NCBI RefSeq assembly: GCF_000336675.1 | Contig: NZ_AOMB01000014.1 | Coordinates: 1-64,000, forward strand | Length of the DNA: 64,000 bases | Origin: Halococcus hamelinensis 100A6 | GTDB lineage: Archaea > Halobacteriota > Halobacteria > Halobacteriales > Halococcaceae | Direction of reading: 5' to 3' | Shown: piece after piece, positions 18,682-26,555 of the stretch | How the letters are laid out: each line of letters starts with the position of its first letter | Position numbering within the stretch: the stretch's first letter is position 1 | Made by a program: the position numbers and the translations under genes | The notes under the pieces: model-generated | Databases searched by the model: none | What the model saw: the letters and a program-made list of their open reading frames with translations, nothing else | What the model was told of the DNA's origin: nothing

Positions 18682-19595
18682 GGCTCCTCCGCGTAGGTCT
18701 CCTCGATGCGTCTGAGCGCGCTCGTCGCCCGCCGCTCGCGCTCGTCGGTCACTCGCTCGTCCCCGTACCGGACCCGCGTGAACAGGTCGGTGAGTTCGTC
18801 GACGTCTCGCCCGTTCATCCCGGCCTCGGTCGCCGCGCGCGCGAACTCGCCCGGCGTGCTCGATTCGGGACGCGTCACGTCGAGGTGGTCGGTCATCTCG
18901 CGCCACGCGCGGTAGACCCCGTTTTCGAGCGTCGCGTCGTTCTCGATCCGGTCGGCCGCCCGCCCCGCCGCCCGCCCGACCCCCGCCATCCCCGATGCAT
19001 CGGTCGACGTCGAGTCGGCTTCGTCCATCTCCCCCTCGTCCTCCGACCGGAGGACGGCCGCGAGACCCACGATCAGCACCGCTCCCACCGCGACCGCCAC
19101 CAGCGGGAGCTCCGTCGAGACGGGCTGGAGAGCGGTATCGGTCACCCCGCCCGACCCGCCGCCCGGGAACGAGGGCTGGCCCGTGCCCATGCCGCTCCCG
19201 TTCCCCCGTCGTCGGCCGTCGCTGCCGAACAGCTGGAGGATCAAATATCCCGCGGCGAGCAGGGCACCGAGCACGACCGCGCCGACCGCGGCCCGCCGGA
19301 GGTCGGCGAGGTCGAACTCGTTCCAGAGCAAAACGAGGAGAACGAGCGCCATCACCCCGACCACGACGAGTAGTAGCTGAAAGAACTCGGTCGGGAACTC
19401 ACTGGTCGTCTCCGGCGACGGCGACCCCCCGAGACTGAAGCCGCTGCCCGAGCCGAGGAAGCCGCCGGAGCCGCCGCCGCTCCCGCCGCCGGCTCCCTGG
19501 GTGGCCGTCGGGGTGTCGATGACGGCGGCCCCGACGGCGAGCGCGAGCACCGCGAGGAGGGCGACCAGCACCGAGGCGAGCCTGCTCCGATTCAC
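18678..19595 (-). CDS. DUF4129 domain membrane protein
   Basis: A 305-residue protein. A signal-like hydrophobic start (about 7-27) is followed by a Gly/Ser-rich linker, two or three membrane segments (about 70-92, 100-122, 160-180) and a C-terminal DUF4129-type helical domain (VYRAWREMTDHL, then TPGEFARAATEAG and FTRVRYGDE). It opens the minus-strand operon with the small membrane protein, DUF58 and the terminal membrane protein. DUF4129 is found in predicted transglutaminase/MoxR membrane complexes; function is not proven. Confidence 0.85.
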   Translation of the reverse strand: MNRSRLASVLVALLAVLALAVGAAVIDTPTATQGAGGGSGGGSGGFLGSGSGFSLGGSPSPETTSEFPTEFFQLLLVVVGVMALVLLVLLWNEFDLADLRRAAVGAVVLGALLAAGYLILQLFGSDGRRRGNGSGMGTGQPSFPGGGSGGVTDTALQPVSTELPLVAVAVGAVLIVGLAAVLRSEDEGEMDEADSTSTDASGMAGVGRAAGRAADRIENDATLENGVYRAWREMTDHLDVTRPESSTPGEFARAATEAGMNGRDVDELTDLFTRVRYGDERVTDERERRATSALRRIEETYAEEP

Positions 19596-19649
19596 AGCGA
19601 ATAGCTGGAGGCGGCGCGTTTGAGCCTTTCCCTCACCTCACACGCCGGT

Positions 19650-20000
19650 CTATACGGTGTCGGTGTCCTCCGCGTCGTCGAGCGCCGTGAGGTCGCGTTC
19701 GTCGTTGTACTCGCCACGACCGCCCGCCTCGCCGGTGAGTTCGCCGTGGAGCGCCTCGCGGACCCCCTCGGGGGTGTCGTACTCGTCGTCGAGCCGGCGG
19801 AAGACGTCGCCCATCGACTCGGTCTCGTTCGGCATGTCGATCGGCTGGTCGGCGTACTCGGTCGCGAGGTCCTCGCTCCCCACGGGGTACTTCCGGTCGC
19901 GGACGTCGGCCTCGACCTCGTCGAGGATGTTCTCGACGTGCTCGGCCCGGTTTCGCTGGCGGTCGCGTGCGTCGCTCATGTCGGAGTTGTCGTTCGGCAT
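19650..20000 (-). CDS. DUF5789-like haloarchaeal protein
   Basis: A 116-residue, strongly acidic soluble protein. The segment HVENILDEVEADVRDRKYP and the later MGDVFRRLDDEYDTPEGVREALHGEL match what I recall of the DUF5789 family, common in haloarchaea. The ATG at 20000 is preceded by a CCTAAGAGGGG stretch. A second in-frame ATG (MSDARDRQ, 19979) is possible. Function is unknown. Confidence 0.75.
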   Translation of the reverse strand: MPNDNSDMSDARDRQRNRAEHVENILDEVEADVRDRKYPVGSEDLATEYADQPIDMPNETESMGDVFRRLDDEYDTPEGVREALHGELTGEAGGRGEYNDERDLTALDDAEDTDTV

Positions 20001-20107
20001 ACCCCTCTTAGGAGAGTCGGACGAAAAAATCCATCACCGGCGCACGCAACCCCGTCCGACAGCGGTGTCGGACGATGCTCCCGACCGGACGTTCGTGACG
20101 AAGGAAG

Positions 20108-20128
20108 TCCGCTCTCCCCGATTTGAAC
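20108..20128 (-). repeat. Exact 21-bp copy of the tRNA-Tyr 3' end
   Basis: Positions 20108-20128 are identical to 20190-20210, the last 21 nt of the tRNA-Tyr gene (discriminator, acceptor 3' strand and part of the T-arm), in direct orientation 82 bp downstream of the tRNA end. This is the form expected of an attachment-site duplication left by integrase-mediated insertion. The DNA between now contains only a GCAACGC-TCC-GCGTTGC hairpin (20135-20151) and a CGGATTTGC / GCAAATCCG pair (20174-20193). Confidence 0.9.
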
Positions 20129-20173
20129 TCACTCGCAACGCTCCGCGTTGCTCGCTGCTCAGATCGTGTCGAC

Positions 20174-20193
20174 CGGATTTGCAAGCAAATCCG
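20174..20193 (-). terminator. Inverted repeat at the tRNA-Tyr 3' end
   Basis: A 9-bp perfect inverted repeat, CGGATTTGC-AA-GCAAATCCG. One arm shares the last 4 nt of the tRNA. It could act in 3' end formation or processing, but it could equally be a by-product of an old recombination event. Confidence 0.35.
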
Positions 20194-20263
20194 CTCTCCC
20201 CGATTTGAACGGGGGACAAGTCGATCTACAGTCGACTGCTCTGCCAAACTGAGCTAAGAGCGG
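20190..20263 (-). tRNA. tRNA-Tyr(GTA)
   Basis: A 74-nt cloverleaf. The acceptor CCGCTCT / AGAGCGG starts with C1-G72, as archaeal tRNA-Tyr does. The D-arm is AGCTCAGTTTGGCAGAGC. The anticodon stem-loop GTCGA-CTGTAGA-TCGAC gives anticodon GTA. The T-arm is CCCCG-TTCAAAT-CGGGG. Discriminator is A. CCA is not encoded. No intron. A strong TATA (TTAAACC on the minus strand, about 20288-20294) lies about 26 nt upstream. Confidence 0.97.
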
Positions 20264-20370
20264 TTACCGATACTACCCCGGTCGTCGGGTTTAAGAATTT
20301 CTGTTCGTGTCGGACGCGTGTGACGGCCGGGAAGATTGAAGTAGCCGGGTGTCGTCCCCTCGGAAAACGG

Positions 20371-20895
20371 ATGAGCAAGATCACGTTCCGCGCGGACGAC
20401 GAGCTCATCGAGGAGCTCGAAACCCTCGACGCCTCGAAGAGCGAGGCGATGCGCGAGGCCCTCCGGACCTATCTCGCGCGGAACGAACCCACCGTGTCCG
20501 ACACCGCCGACAGCCTCGATACCCTCGTGGCCGAACGGGTCGAAGCCATCGTCGACGACCGGATGACGGGGGCGTTTACGTCGTCCCAACCCCAGGATAT
20601 CAACGTAAACATCACACTCGACGGTAGTGCGGTCGAAGCCGACGAGACGGACGACCGAAACACGGACGCGCGTAAGACGCCCGCCCCGGACGCGCAAACG
20701 ACGTCGAACGAGCGTAAAACCTGCGGTCAGTGTGGCGAGGAACTCAGCTCAGAGGTCGTCTACTGCCCGAACTGTGGGGAGAAGGCGAGCCATCGAGTGT
20801 TCTGTGACTGCGGTGACGAACTCCGATCCGACTGGGCGTTCTGCCCGAGCTGCGGTCGTCGGACGCCCGCAGCCGACGTTCTCGACGGACCGTAA
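20371..20895 (+). CDS. cdrL: CdrL: ribbon-helix-helix regulator with zinc ribbons
   Basis: A 174-residue protein. The N-terminal ribbon-helix-helix domain spans residues 1-40 (KITFRADDELIEELETLD, then SKSEAMREALRTYL). An acidic linker follows, then two C-terminal zinc ribbons: Cys118/121/132/135, and Cys145/147/158/161, where the second uses CxC instead of CxxC. In model haloarchaea the long CdrL regulator controls the cdrS-ftsZ2 operon. Here it lies directly upstream of those genes on the same strand, with repeated GTAAGAC sites between. ATG 20371 fits the RHH start; the upstream frame is not conserved-looking. Confidence 0.85.
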   Translation: MSKITFRADDELIEELETLDASKSEAMREALRTYLARNEPTVSDTADSLDTLVAERVEAIVDDRMTGAFTSSQPQDINVNITLDGSAVEADETDDRNTDARKTPAPDAQTTSNERKTCGQCGEELSSEVVYCPNCGEKASHRVFCDCGDELRSDWAFCPSCGRRTPAADVLDGP

Positions 20896-20963
20896 ACACC
20901 GAAAACGACTCGTATACGGCGTTTGCAGCCGATCCTCGTGACTGTCTTACGCCTTTCGGTAGA

Positions 20964-20970
20964 TTTATTA
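20964..20970 (+). promoter_or_regulatory. TATA box for cdrS-ftsZ2
   Basis: TTTATTA, in an AT-richer stretch after cdrL. Transcription would start about 26 nt downstream, near 20994, on the edge of the palindromic site at 20997-21014. This leaves a leader of about 100 nt before cdrS. Confidence 0.6.
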
Positions 20971-20996
20971 CACCGGCGACGATTGCATACGATTGC

Positions 20997-21014
20997 GTAA
21001 GACGACCGTCTTAC
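20997..21014 (+). promoter_or_regulatory. Palindromic operator-like site of the cdrS-ftsZ2 promoter
   Basis: A perfect 7-bp inverted repeat, GTAAGAC-GACC-GTCTTAC. Single copies of the same half-site occur at 20944-20950 (inverted, upstream of the TATA box) and 21064-21070 (in the leader), and one within cdrL (20670-20676). Ribbon-helix-helix proteins bind such short repeated palindromes, and two RHH regulators (CdrL, CdrS) are encoded here. The regulator and outcome are inferred. Confidence 0.65.
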
Positions 21015-21091
21015 AGTCGGGTCGATGGAGACGACCCCCGGTTCCGTAGAGCGGTTCCGGCCTGTAAGACGCGTCCCCACAGGAGAAACCA

Positions 21092-21265
21092 ATGGAGCGT
21101 GTGACACTACGGATCCCGAAGCAACAGATAGAAGAGGTCGAACAGATGGTCGAACTCGGTGAGTATCCGAACCGAAGCGAGGCCATCCGGGCGGCGGTGC
21201 GCCGGATGGTCGCCGAGGAGAACCAGAGCGAGCGACGGGCCGAGCGCCCGTTCGCGAGGGCCTGA
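21092..21265 (+). CDS. cdrS: CdrS: short ribbon-helix-helix cell division regulator
   Basis: A 57-residue protein that is almost only a ribbon-helix-helix domain: [22 protein letters not shown], then [16 protein letters not shown]. In Halobacterium and Haloferax, CdrS is co-transcribed with ftsZ2 and regulates cell-division and other genes. The stop lies 2 nt before the ftsZ2 ATG, as expected for that operon. A GGAG purine stretch (21081-21084) lies 8 nt before the ATG and may act as a ribosome binding site, which suits the leadered mRNA. Confidence 0.9.
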   Translation: MERVTLRIPKQQIEEVEQMVELGEYPNRSEAIRAAVRRMVAEENQSERRAERPFARA

Positions 21266-21267
21266 CG

Positions 21268-22413
21268 ATGCAGGATATCGTCGAGTCCGCGCTCGAGAAC
21301 GCCGAGAAGGAGAAACAGCGCCGGGACGAGACCGAACTCGATGAGTTCGGCGACCCCCGGATCGTGGTGGTCGGCTGTGGCGGCGCGGGCAACAACACCG
21401 TCAACCGGCTCTACAACATCGGTGTCGAGGGTGCCGAGACCATCGCGGTCAACACCGACAAACAGCACCTCCAGATGATCCAGGCCGACACACGAGTGTT
21501 GGTCGGCAAGAGCCTCACCCAGGGGCTCGGCGCTGGTGGCGACCCCGAGATGGGCGAGCGCGCCACCGAGATGGCCCGTGGCACCCTGAAGGACGTGCTC
21601 GCGGGTGCGGATCTGGTGTTCGTCACGGCGGGCATGGGTGGCGGCACGGGTACCGGTGCGGCCCCCGTCGTCGCGCGGATCGCGGCCGACGAGGGCGCGA
21701 TCGTCGTCGGGATGGTCTCGACGCCGTTCAACGTCGAGCGCGCGAGAACCGTCAAGGCCGAGGAGGGCCTCGAAGAGCTCCGTAACGAGGCCGACTCGAT
21801 CATCGTCCTCGACAACAACCGGCTGCTGGATTACGTCCCCAACCTCCCGGTCGGCAAGGCGTTCTCGGTGATGGACCAGCTGATCGCCGAGACCGTGAAG
21901 GGGATCGCCGAGACCATCACCCAGCCCTCGCTGATCAACCTCGACTACGCCGACATGACCTCGATCATGGACCAGGGCGGCGTCGCGGTGATGCTGGTCG
22001 GCGAGACCCAGGACAAGAACAAGACCGAGGAGGTCGTGAAGGACGCGATGAGCCACCCCCTCCTCGACGTGGACTACCAGGGCGCATCGGGTGGCCTGGT
22101 CCACATCACCGGTGGCCCCGACCTCACCCTGAAGGAGGCCGAGGAGATCGCCGAGCGCATCACCGACCGCCTCGACCCCAGCGCGAACGTGATCTGGGGA
22201 TCCCGCATTCGGGAGGAGTACAAGGGCAAGGTCCGCGTGATGGCGATCATGACCGGCGTCCAGAGTGCCCAGGTCCTCGGCCCCGACACCCAACAGCAGG
22301 CCGACCGCTCGCGGGCGGCGCTCGACGACGAGAGTTCGCTTTCCGGGGCGGAGTCGTCGACCGGGGGCGACGACCGCGGTGAACAGCACAACGGCCTCGA
22401 CGTCATCCGATAG
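21268..22413 (+). CDS. ftsZ2: Cell division protein FtsZ2
   Basis: A 381-residue tubulin-family GTPase. The N-terminal [13 protein letters not shown] segment (36-48) is present and the tubulin signature GGGTGTG is at residues 124-130. The T7-loop region [11 protein letters not shown] follows, and the C-terminal tail is acidic and flexible. The overall sequence is of the FtsZ2 type, which in haloarchaea drives ring constriction. It is translated 2 nt after cdrS, so the regulator and its target are coupled. Confidence 0.96.
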   Translation: MQDIVESALENAEKEKQRRDETELDEFGDPRIVVVGCGGAGNNTVNRLYNIGVEGAETIAVNTDKQHLQMIQADTRVLVGKSLTQGLGAGGDPEMGERATEMARGTLKDVLAGADLVFVTAGMGGGTGTGAAPVVARIAADEGAIVVGMVSTPFNVERARTVKAEEGLEELRNEADSIIVLDNNRLLDYVPNLPVGKAFSVMDQLIAETVKGIAETITQPSLINLDYADMTSIMDQGGVAVMLVGETQDKNKTEEVVKDAMSHPLLDVDYQGASGGLVHITGGPDLTLKEAEEIAERITDRLDPSANVIWGSRIREEYKGKVRVMAIMTGVQSAQVLGPDTQQQADRSRAALDDESSLSGAESSTGGDDRGEQHNGLDVIR

Positions 22414-22451
22414 GTCCCGCTGACCGGAGTGCCCTCCACGCACTCGAAACA

Positions 22452-22480
22452 TTACATATAATTTTCCTTCTATTTTCCAT
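22452..22480 (+). terminator. T-rich transcript end after ftsZ2
   Basis: ATTTTCCTTCTATTTTCC at about 22461-22478 lies 48 nt after the ftsZ2 stop, in a locally AT-rich stretch. Archaeal terminators are typically oligo-T tracts without a required hairpin, so this is a reasonable candidate. The preceding TACATATAAT could instead be a TATA box. Confidence 0.4.
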
Positions 22481-22632
22481 CCCGATTCAGTACCGTGTTT
22501 GCACCCGAACGTTCTCGATAAAACAACGTGATAGGTTCGGCCATCGGTCCGTGTACTACACGCTCGACGTCGGTCTCGTTGGGAGCGGAGCCGACCGACA
22601 GTCGTATTCTCGTGCGGGGAGAGCACCCGCGT

Positions 22633-23004
22633 ATGACCGATTGGCAGGGCGTCGACCACGTCCAGTTGTGTGTTCCGGAGGGCGAGGACGCGAGGGGGCG
22701 GGCGACGAGGTTCTACACCGAGGTCCTCGGGTTCGACGCGCTCGACAAGCCCGACTCGCTCGACGGAACCGACAGCTTCTGGTTCGGGGACGGCGGGGTC
22801 GAGATCCACCTCGGGCCCGAAGCCGGGACGGAGCGTTCGCGCCGCCACCCTGCCTTCGTCGTGGACGACCTCGAACCGATACGCGACCGGCTCGAAGACG
22901 AGGGTATCGAGACTCGGACCGAACCGCCGATCCCCGGTCGGGAGCGGTTCTCGTTTCGCGACCCGTTCGGCAACCGGATCGAGTGTATCGAGTACGAGGA
23001 CTGA
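22633..23004 (+). CDS. VOC (glyoxalase/dioxygenase fold) protein
   Basis: A 123-residue single-domain vicinal-oxygen-chelate protein. Candidate metal ligands are His9 (DHVQL), His59 (VEIHLGP) and Glu120 near the C-terminus, and the FSFRDPFGNRIECIEY ending is characteristic. The family includes glyoxalase I, fosfomycin-resistance enzymes and dioxygenases; the substrate cannot be told. I chose ATG 22633. It converges with ncsA, 4 nt between stops. Confidence 0.85.
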   Translation: MTDWQGVDHVQLCVPEGEDARGRATRFYTEVLGFDALDKPDSLDGTDSFWFGDGGVEIHLGPEAGTERSRRHPAFVVDDLEPIRDRLEDEGIETRTEPPIPGRERFSFRDPFGNRIECIEYED

Positions 23005-23008
23005 ACGG

Positions 23009-23971
23009 TCAGGCGGCGTGGACGGCCTCGGTGAGCTGGCAGGTCCGACAGAGGTCGCGGGTGGTGGCCGCGCCGCACCGCTCGCACTCGCCGAGGTCCG
23101 GACTGTTCTCGCGGTAGGCGCGGGCGGCGAGCTCGGCGAGCTCCTCGTAGCCCGCCATCACCGAGTGTCGCGTTCCGGGATGCTGGGCCTCCATTTTCAA
23201 CAGGAGTTCCTGGATCTCCTTCCGGTAGGCCTCGCTAGAGTGGGGACACTCGGCCATGTGCACGGGTAGCTCGGCGAGGTGAGCGTAGAGCGCGACCTCC
23301 TTTTCGGGGACGTCCCGGAGGGGTTTCGCCCGCGGGACGAAATCGGTGGAGTCGGTGCGCTCGTCGAACGGCCCGAGGCTGGCGTCGAAGTGTTTCGCCA
23401 TCTGGGCGACGTCGCCCTCGAAGAAGTTCATCAGGGCGGTCTGGGCTTCGTCGTCCAAATTGTGGCCGGTGAGGAGTTTGTCGGCCCCGAATCGGTCGGC
23501 GTAGTCGGAGAGGAGGTCGCGCCGGAACACCCCGCAGTAGGCACAGGGGGCCATGTTCTCGGGGTCCGTCTCGGCCACGTCGTCCATCTCGAGGTCGAAC
23601 TCGTCGGCGTAGCTCACGACCTCGTGGCGGATGTTCAACTCACTGGCGAGCTCGCTGGCGGCGTCGAGGCTCTCGTCGCGGTAGCCCTCGATCCCCTCGT
23701 GGATCGTCAACGCGACGAGTTCGATCCGGGGGTCCTCCGTGAACGTCTCGGCGAGGATAGAGGTCAGCACGACGCTGTCCTTGCCGCCCGAGAGCCCGAT
23801 GAGCCAGGTCTCGGGGTCTTCTGGACTCGCCTCGGGGCCGATGAGGCCGTCCTTGCGGATCCGCCGGCGGAGCCGCGACTCGACGGATTCGCGGAGGTGG
23901 TGTTCACAGAGGTGCGCCCCGGAGTATTCGGCGTGGAGCACGGCCTCCCGGTCGCACTTCGTACAGTTCAT
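23009..23971 (-). CDS. ncsA: tRNA 2-thiolation protein NcsA
   Basis: A 320-residue TtuA/Ncs6-family adenylase that installs sulfur on tRNA uridine; the Haloferax homologue NcsA works with the ubiquitin-like SAMP2. An N-terminal zinc site uses Cys3/Cys6 and Cys22/His24-25. The PP-loop is SGGKDS (61-66). Cys143/Cys146 and Cys242 (CAYC, ECPHS) are the Fe-S/active-site cysteines, with HNLDDEAQT after them. A C-terminal zinc ribbon is CERC/CRTC (296-311). ATG 23971 is the conserved MNCTKC start. Confidence 0.93.
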   Translation of the reverse strand: MNCTKCDREAVLHAEYSGAHLCEHHLRESVESRLRRRIRKDGLIGPEASPEDPETWLIGLSGGKDSVVLTSILAETFTEDPRIELVALTIHEGIEGYRDESLDAASELASELNIRHEVVSYADEFDLEMDDVAETDPENMAPCAYCGVFRRDLLSDYADRFGADKLLTGHNLDDEAQTALMNFFEGDVAQMAKHFDASLGPFDERTDSTDFVPRAKPLRDVPEKEVALYAHLAELPVHMAECPHSSEAYRKEIQELLLKMEAQHPGTRHSVMAGYEELAELAARAYRENSPDLGECERCGAATTRDLCRTCQLTEAVHAA

Positions 23972-24053
23972 GCGCTCGATTACCCACTCCGGCGTTTCAC
24001 GGTTTCGCCTCCCGAATCGACCCCTACTTCCCGTCGAGCGGCCTTCACCACCC

Positions 24054-24413
24054 ATGGAGAAGACGAACCTCGACGCGGCGTTCGACTCGTTCGGCGAGCA
24101 GTGGTCGCCGCGGCTCGCGGACGCGGTCAACGACCACGGCCTCAAACTCGCGACGGTCGAGGGCGAGTTCGACCGGCATCACCACTCGGTCGACGAACTG
24201 TTCATGGTGCGCTCGGGGACGGTTCGCCTCGAACTCGACGCGGACGAGGACGTGGTTCTGGAAGCGGGCGAGTTCGTGACGATTCCAGCAGGTGTGGCGC
24301 ATCGGCCGGTGGCGGAACGCGAGGCCGAGATCCTGCTGTTCGAACCCGTCGAAACCAAGAATACGGGGAACCGGGAGACCGAGCGGACCGTCGAAGTCGA
24401 GGAACTAGAGTAG
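24054..24413 (+). CDS. Cupin domain protein
   Basis: A 119-residue single-domain cupin. Motif 1 carries His42/His44, Glu48 and Gly55 (RHHHSVDELFMVRSG). Motif 2 is GEFVTIPAGVAHRP with His83. These would bind one divalent metal. An acidic tail follows. Members range from sugar isomerases to dioxygenases and sensors; no substrate can be assigned. It is divergent from ncsA with 82 bp between starts. Confidence 0.85.
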   Translation: MEKTNLDAAFDSFGEQWSPRLADAVNDHGLKLATVEGEFDRHHHSVDELFMVRSGTVRLELDADEDVVLEAGEFVTIPAGVAHRPVAEREAEILLFEPVETKNTGNRETERTVEVEELE

Positions 24414-24768
24414 GTTCTGGCTTTGATACAAGTCTGAACGAACGCGATATCTAGACTTCTCGATCAGCCAGCCGGCTGAGTGCGATTCTGAGAACTCCGA
24501 ATCAGTCGGTCGATCGAGTGCGATTTCTAATCCCGATGCAACTGGGAACCGCCACCGCCCCGCGACGGCCACACCCTCCCCAACCGATTCGCTTCACTCG
24601 CTCCGCTCGTTTCGCTCATCCCTCGCACAGTGTCCGCGGTCGCGTGCTCACATCCGTTCGCACACGACCGCGAGCGCGCGCCGACAGCACTGCACCGCGA
24701 CCGCACCGCCTCCGCATCCGCCCGGTCATCGCGGAAACCGTTTTCCACGGCGGGGAAGTAGCTGTTCC
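24414..24768. other. Intergenic region with dispersed repeat
   Basis: No gene was found in this 355-bp gap. It starts with a moderately AT-rich stretch, followed by a dispersed repeat copy (24529-24637) and a long imperfect hairpin. GCGGTCGCGTG (24636-24646) pairs with 24661-24671, 10 of 11 bases, around the loop CTCACATCCGTTCG. The last part (GAAACCGTTTTCC) may hold the promoter of the next gene. Confidence 0.7.
24529..24637 (+). repeat. Dispersed intergenic repeat, copy A
   Basis: Shares an ordered series of segments with the minus-strand copy at 54342-54451: AATCCCGAT, GAACCGC, GCGACSGCCACACSCTCCCC, CCGATTCGC, CTCGCTCCGCTC and CTCATCCCTCGCACARTGTC. Shorter relatives lie at 28731-28807 and 28937-28987. 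No reading frame is conserved between copies. Confidence 0.8.
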
Positions 24769-25422
24769 ATGACCGGATTCACACGCGCGGAAGCCGTCGA
24801 GCGGGTCGAGCGCCTGGTCTCGACGGTCGAGTCGGAGCCGATGCCCGTTCCGGTGCGCGAGATATGGGTCTACGGCGACCTCGCGCTCGGTCTCGACCCC
24901 ATCTCCCGCCTCGACGTCTACCTCACGAAGGACCTCCTCTTTCACGGCGAAGGCGAGCGCGAATCGGAGTTTCTCGACTCTCACGGCGTGGAGGGGATCG
25001 GCAAGACCGTGAGCGCGGAGTGGGCGGACGAACACCCGGAACACATCCGCGCGAGCGCGAACGGCTACGCCGCCCCCGAGAAGTGTCTCGCGGCCCATCT
25101 GGTAGGAAAAGACGAACCCATCCACCTCGAAGTCTGCAACGCGAGCTTCGACGACAACGTGACCCAGCGCCTCCAGGGCGCGATGGCCCACGGGAACTAC
25201 GAGGAACTCCTCGACCCGCGCGGGGTCTGTTGCTGGCTCGACGGTCGGCGCTCCGAGGAGGCCTTCGAGAAACTCGGCACTGGGGAGTACGTCTTCCCCA
25301 CGCTCGCCGACGCCTTCGCGATGATCGGGATGGAGGGACCCGAATCCGAGCGGGCGGCGAACGCAGTGCGATCCTATCGGGAGAACCAGGACGGTCTCAC
25401 CGTTCGCGGCGACGTGGTCTAG
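24769..25422 (+). CDS. Conserved haloarchaeal protein, possible nucleotidyltransferase fold
   Basis: A 217-residue soluble protein. The segment VYGDLALGLDPISRLDVYL (about 33-51) loosely resembles a nucleotidyltransferase start (G-x-L-A-G-x-D-x-x-S-D-x-D), but the second Asp pattern is imperfect. Later segments (AAHLVGKDEPIHLEVCNASFDDNVTQRLQGA, YVFPTLADAFAMIGM) are not recognised. It starts right after the repeat island and ends tail-to-tail with the IMPDH-family gene, overlapping it by 4 nt. Function is unknown. Confidence 0.7.
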   Translation: MTGFTRAEAVERVERLVSTVESEPMPVPVREIWVYGDLALGLDPISRLDVYLTKDLLFHGEGERESEFLDSHGVEGIGKTVSAEWADEHPEHIRASANGYAAPEKCLAAHLVGKDEPIHLEVCNASFDDNVTQRLQGAMAHGNYEELLDPRGVCCWLDGRRSEEAFEKLGTGEYVFPTLADAFAMIGMEGPESERAANAVRSYRENQDGLTVRGDVV

Positions 25423-26453
25423 CGCTCGCGGACGCCGCCGTGGGAACCCGCTCTCGCCTGCGCGCCCGCGGAGTTCCTGACGAACTCGCTTTTCTCGCGC
25501 GCGGCGTCGAGGTCGGCCCCGCCGCAGTAGGAGAGCCCCGACCGGATGCCCGCTTCGAGCTCTCCGACTACGTCCGCGACCGAACCCCGATAGGGCGTCA
25601 GCCCGGCGACCCCCTCGGCGGCGTCGACCGCGCCCTCCTTGTCGGTCCGTTCCGCACCGGCCTCGGCCGAGGCCATCCCGCGCGAGCGCTTGTAGCGCTC
25701 GCCGTCGCGTTCGACGACGTCCCCCGGAGCTTCGGCGGTCCCGGCGAGCAGTCCGCCGACCATCACCGCGTCCGCACCCGCCAACAACGCCTTCACCGCG
25801 TCGGCGGATTTCGTGACCCCGCCGTCGGCGACCGTCGTGACTCCACAGTCCGCGGCGGCGTCGGCACAGTCGTCGACCGCGGTGAGCTGTGGCACCCCCG
25901 CGCCCGCGACCTCCCGCGTGGTGCAGTGCGAGCCCGGACCAACCCCCACCTTCACGCAGTCCGCGCCCGCGGCCGCGAGATCCGCGACGCCCGCCGCGGT
26001 GGCGACGTTACCCGCCACGAGCACCGTGTCGGGGAGTTCCTCGCGGATCGCGGCCACCGCGTCGAGACACCGCTCCATGTGGCCGTGGGCGACGTCGACG
26101 ACGACGCACGCCGCGCCGGCTGCGACCAGCGCGCCCGCCCGCTCGACGTAGTCCTCCTCGATGCCGACCGCACCGCCCGCCCGCTCGCCCGCCGTGACGA
26201 CCCGCTCGACCTCGGTGGCCTGGTCGTCGACCGGCAGGAACCGATGGACCACCCCCAGCCCGCCGAGTCTCGACAGCGCGATGGCCGTCTCGGCCTCCGT
26301 CACGGTGTCCATCGCCGCGCCGAGGACCGGGCTCTCGAGCGTGAGTCCCGGCGCGAGATGGGTTCCGAGGTCCACGTCCCCCCGGTGGTCGACCGCCGAG
26401 CGTTTCGGCACAACCAACACGTCGTCGTAGCTCACTCCGTCCCGTACCTCCAT
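25419..26453 (-). CDS. IMP dehydrogenase/GMP reductase family, GMP-reductase-like
   Basis: A 344-residue TIM-barrel enzyme with catalytic Cys177 in [11 protein letters not shown] and phosphate-binding [25 protein letters not shown]. There is no CBS domain, and the length equals GMP reductase (about 345). The flap (about 262-280, [17 protein letters not shown]) lacks the Arg-Tyr pair needed by IMP dehydrogenases, so GMP reduction to IMP is the better guess. Haloarchaea often annotate this as GuaB-like. ATG 26453 ([11 protein letters not shown]) is the conserved start. Confidence 0.85.
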   Translation of the reverse strand: MEVRDGVSYDDVLVVPKRSAVDHRGDVDLGTHLAPGLTLESPVLGAAMDTVTEAETAIALSRLGGLGVVHRFLPVDDQATEVERVVTAGERAGGAVGIEEDYVERAGALVAAGAACVVVDVAHGHMERCLDAVAAIREELPDTVLVAGNVATAAGVADLAAAGADCVKVGVGPGSHCTTREVAGAGVPQLTAVDDCADAAADCGVTTVADGGVTKSADAVKALLAGADAVMVGGLLAGTAEAPGDVVERDGERYKRSRGMASAEAGAERTDKEGAVDAAEGVAGLTPYRGSVADVVGELEAGIRSGLSYCGGADLDAAREKSEFVRNSAGAQARAGSHGGVRER

Positions 26454-26555
26454 ACGTAACCTTCCCCGGGTAGTGAGGCGACCCGTATCAACCTTCGTTT
26501 CCGATCGGTGGGCGCGAGAGGAACGCTTAGGGTGTCGCTCTTCGTTCGCCCGGTG

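Noticed and set aside
18681-18906. Longer N-terminus of the membrane protein between DUF4129 and DUF58
   Set aside because: The extra 75 residues are arginine-rich out-of-frame sequence of the DUF4129 gene; the GTG at 18681 overlaps the upstream stop in the usual GTGA manner.
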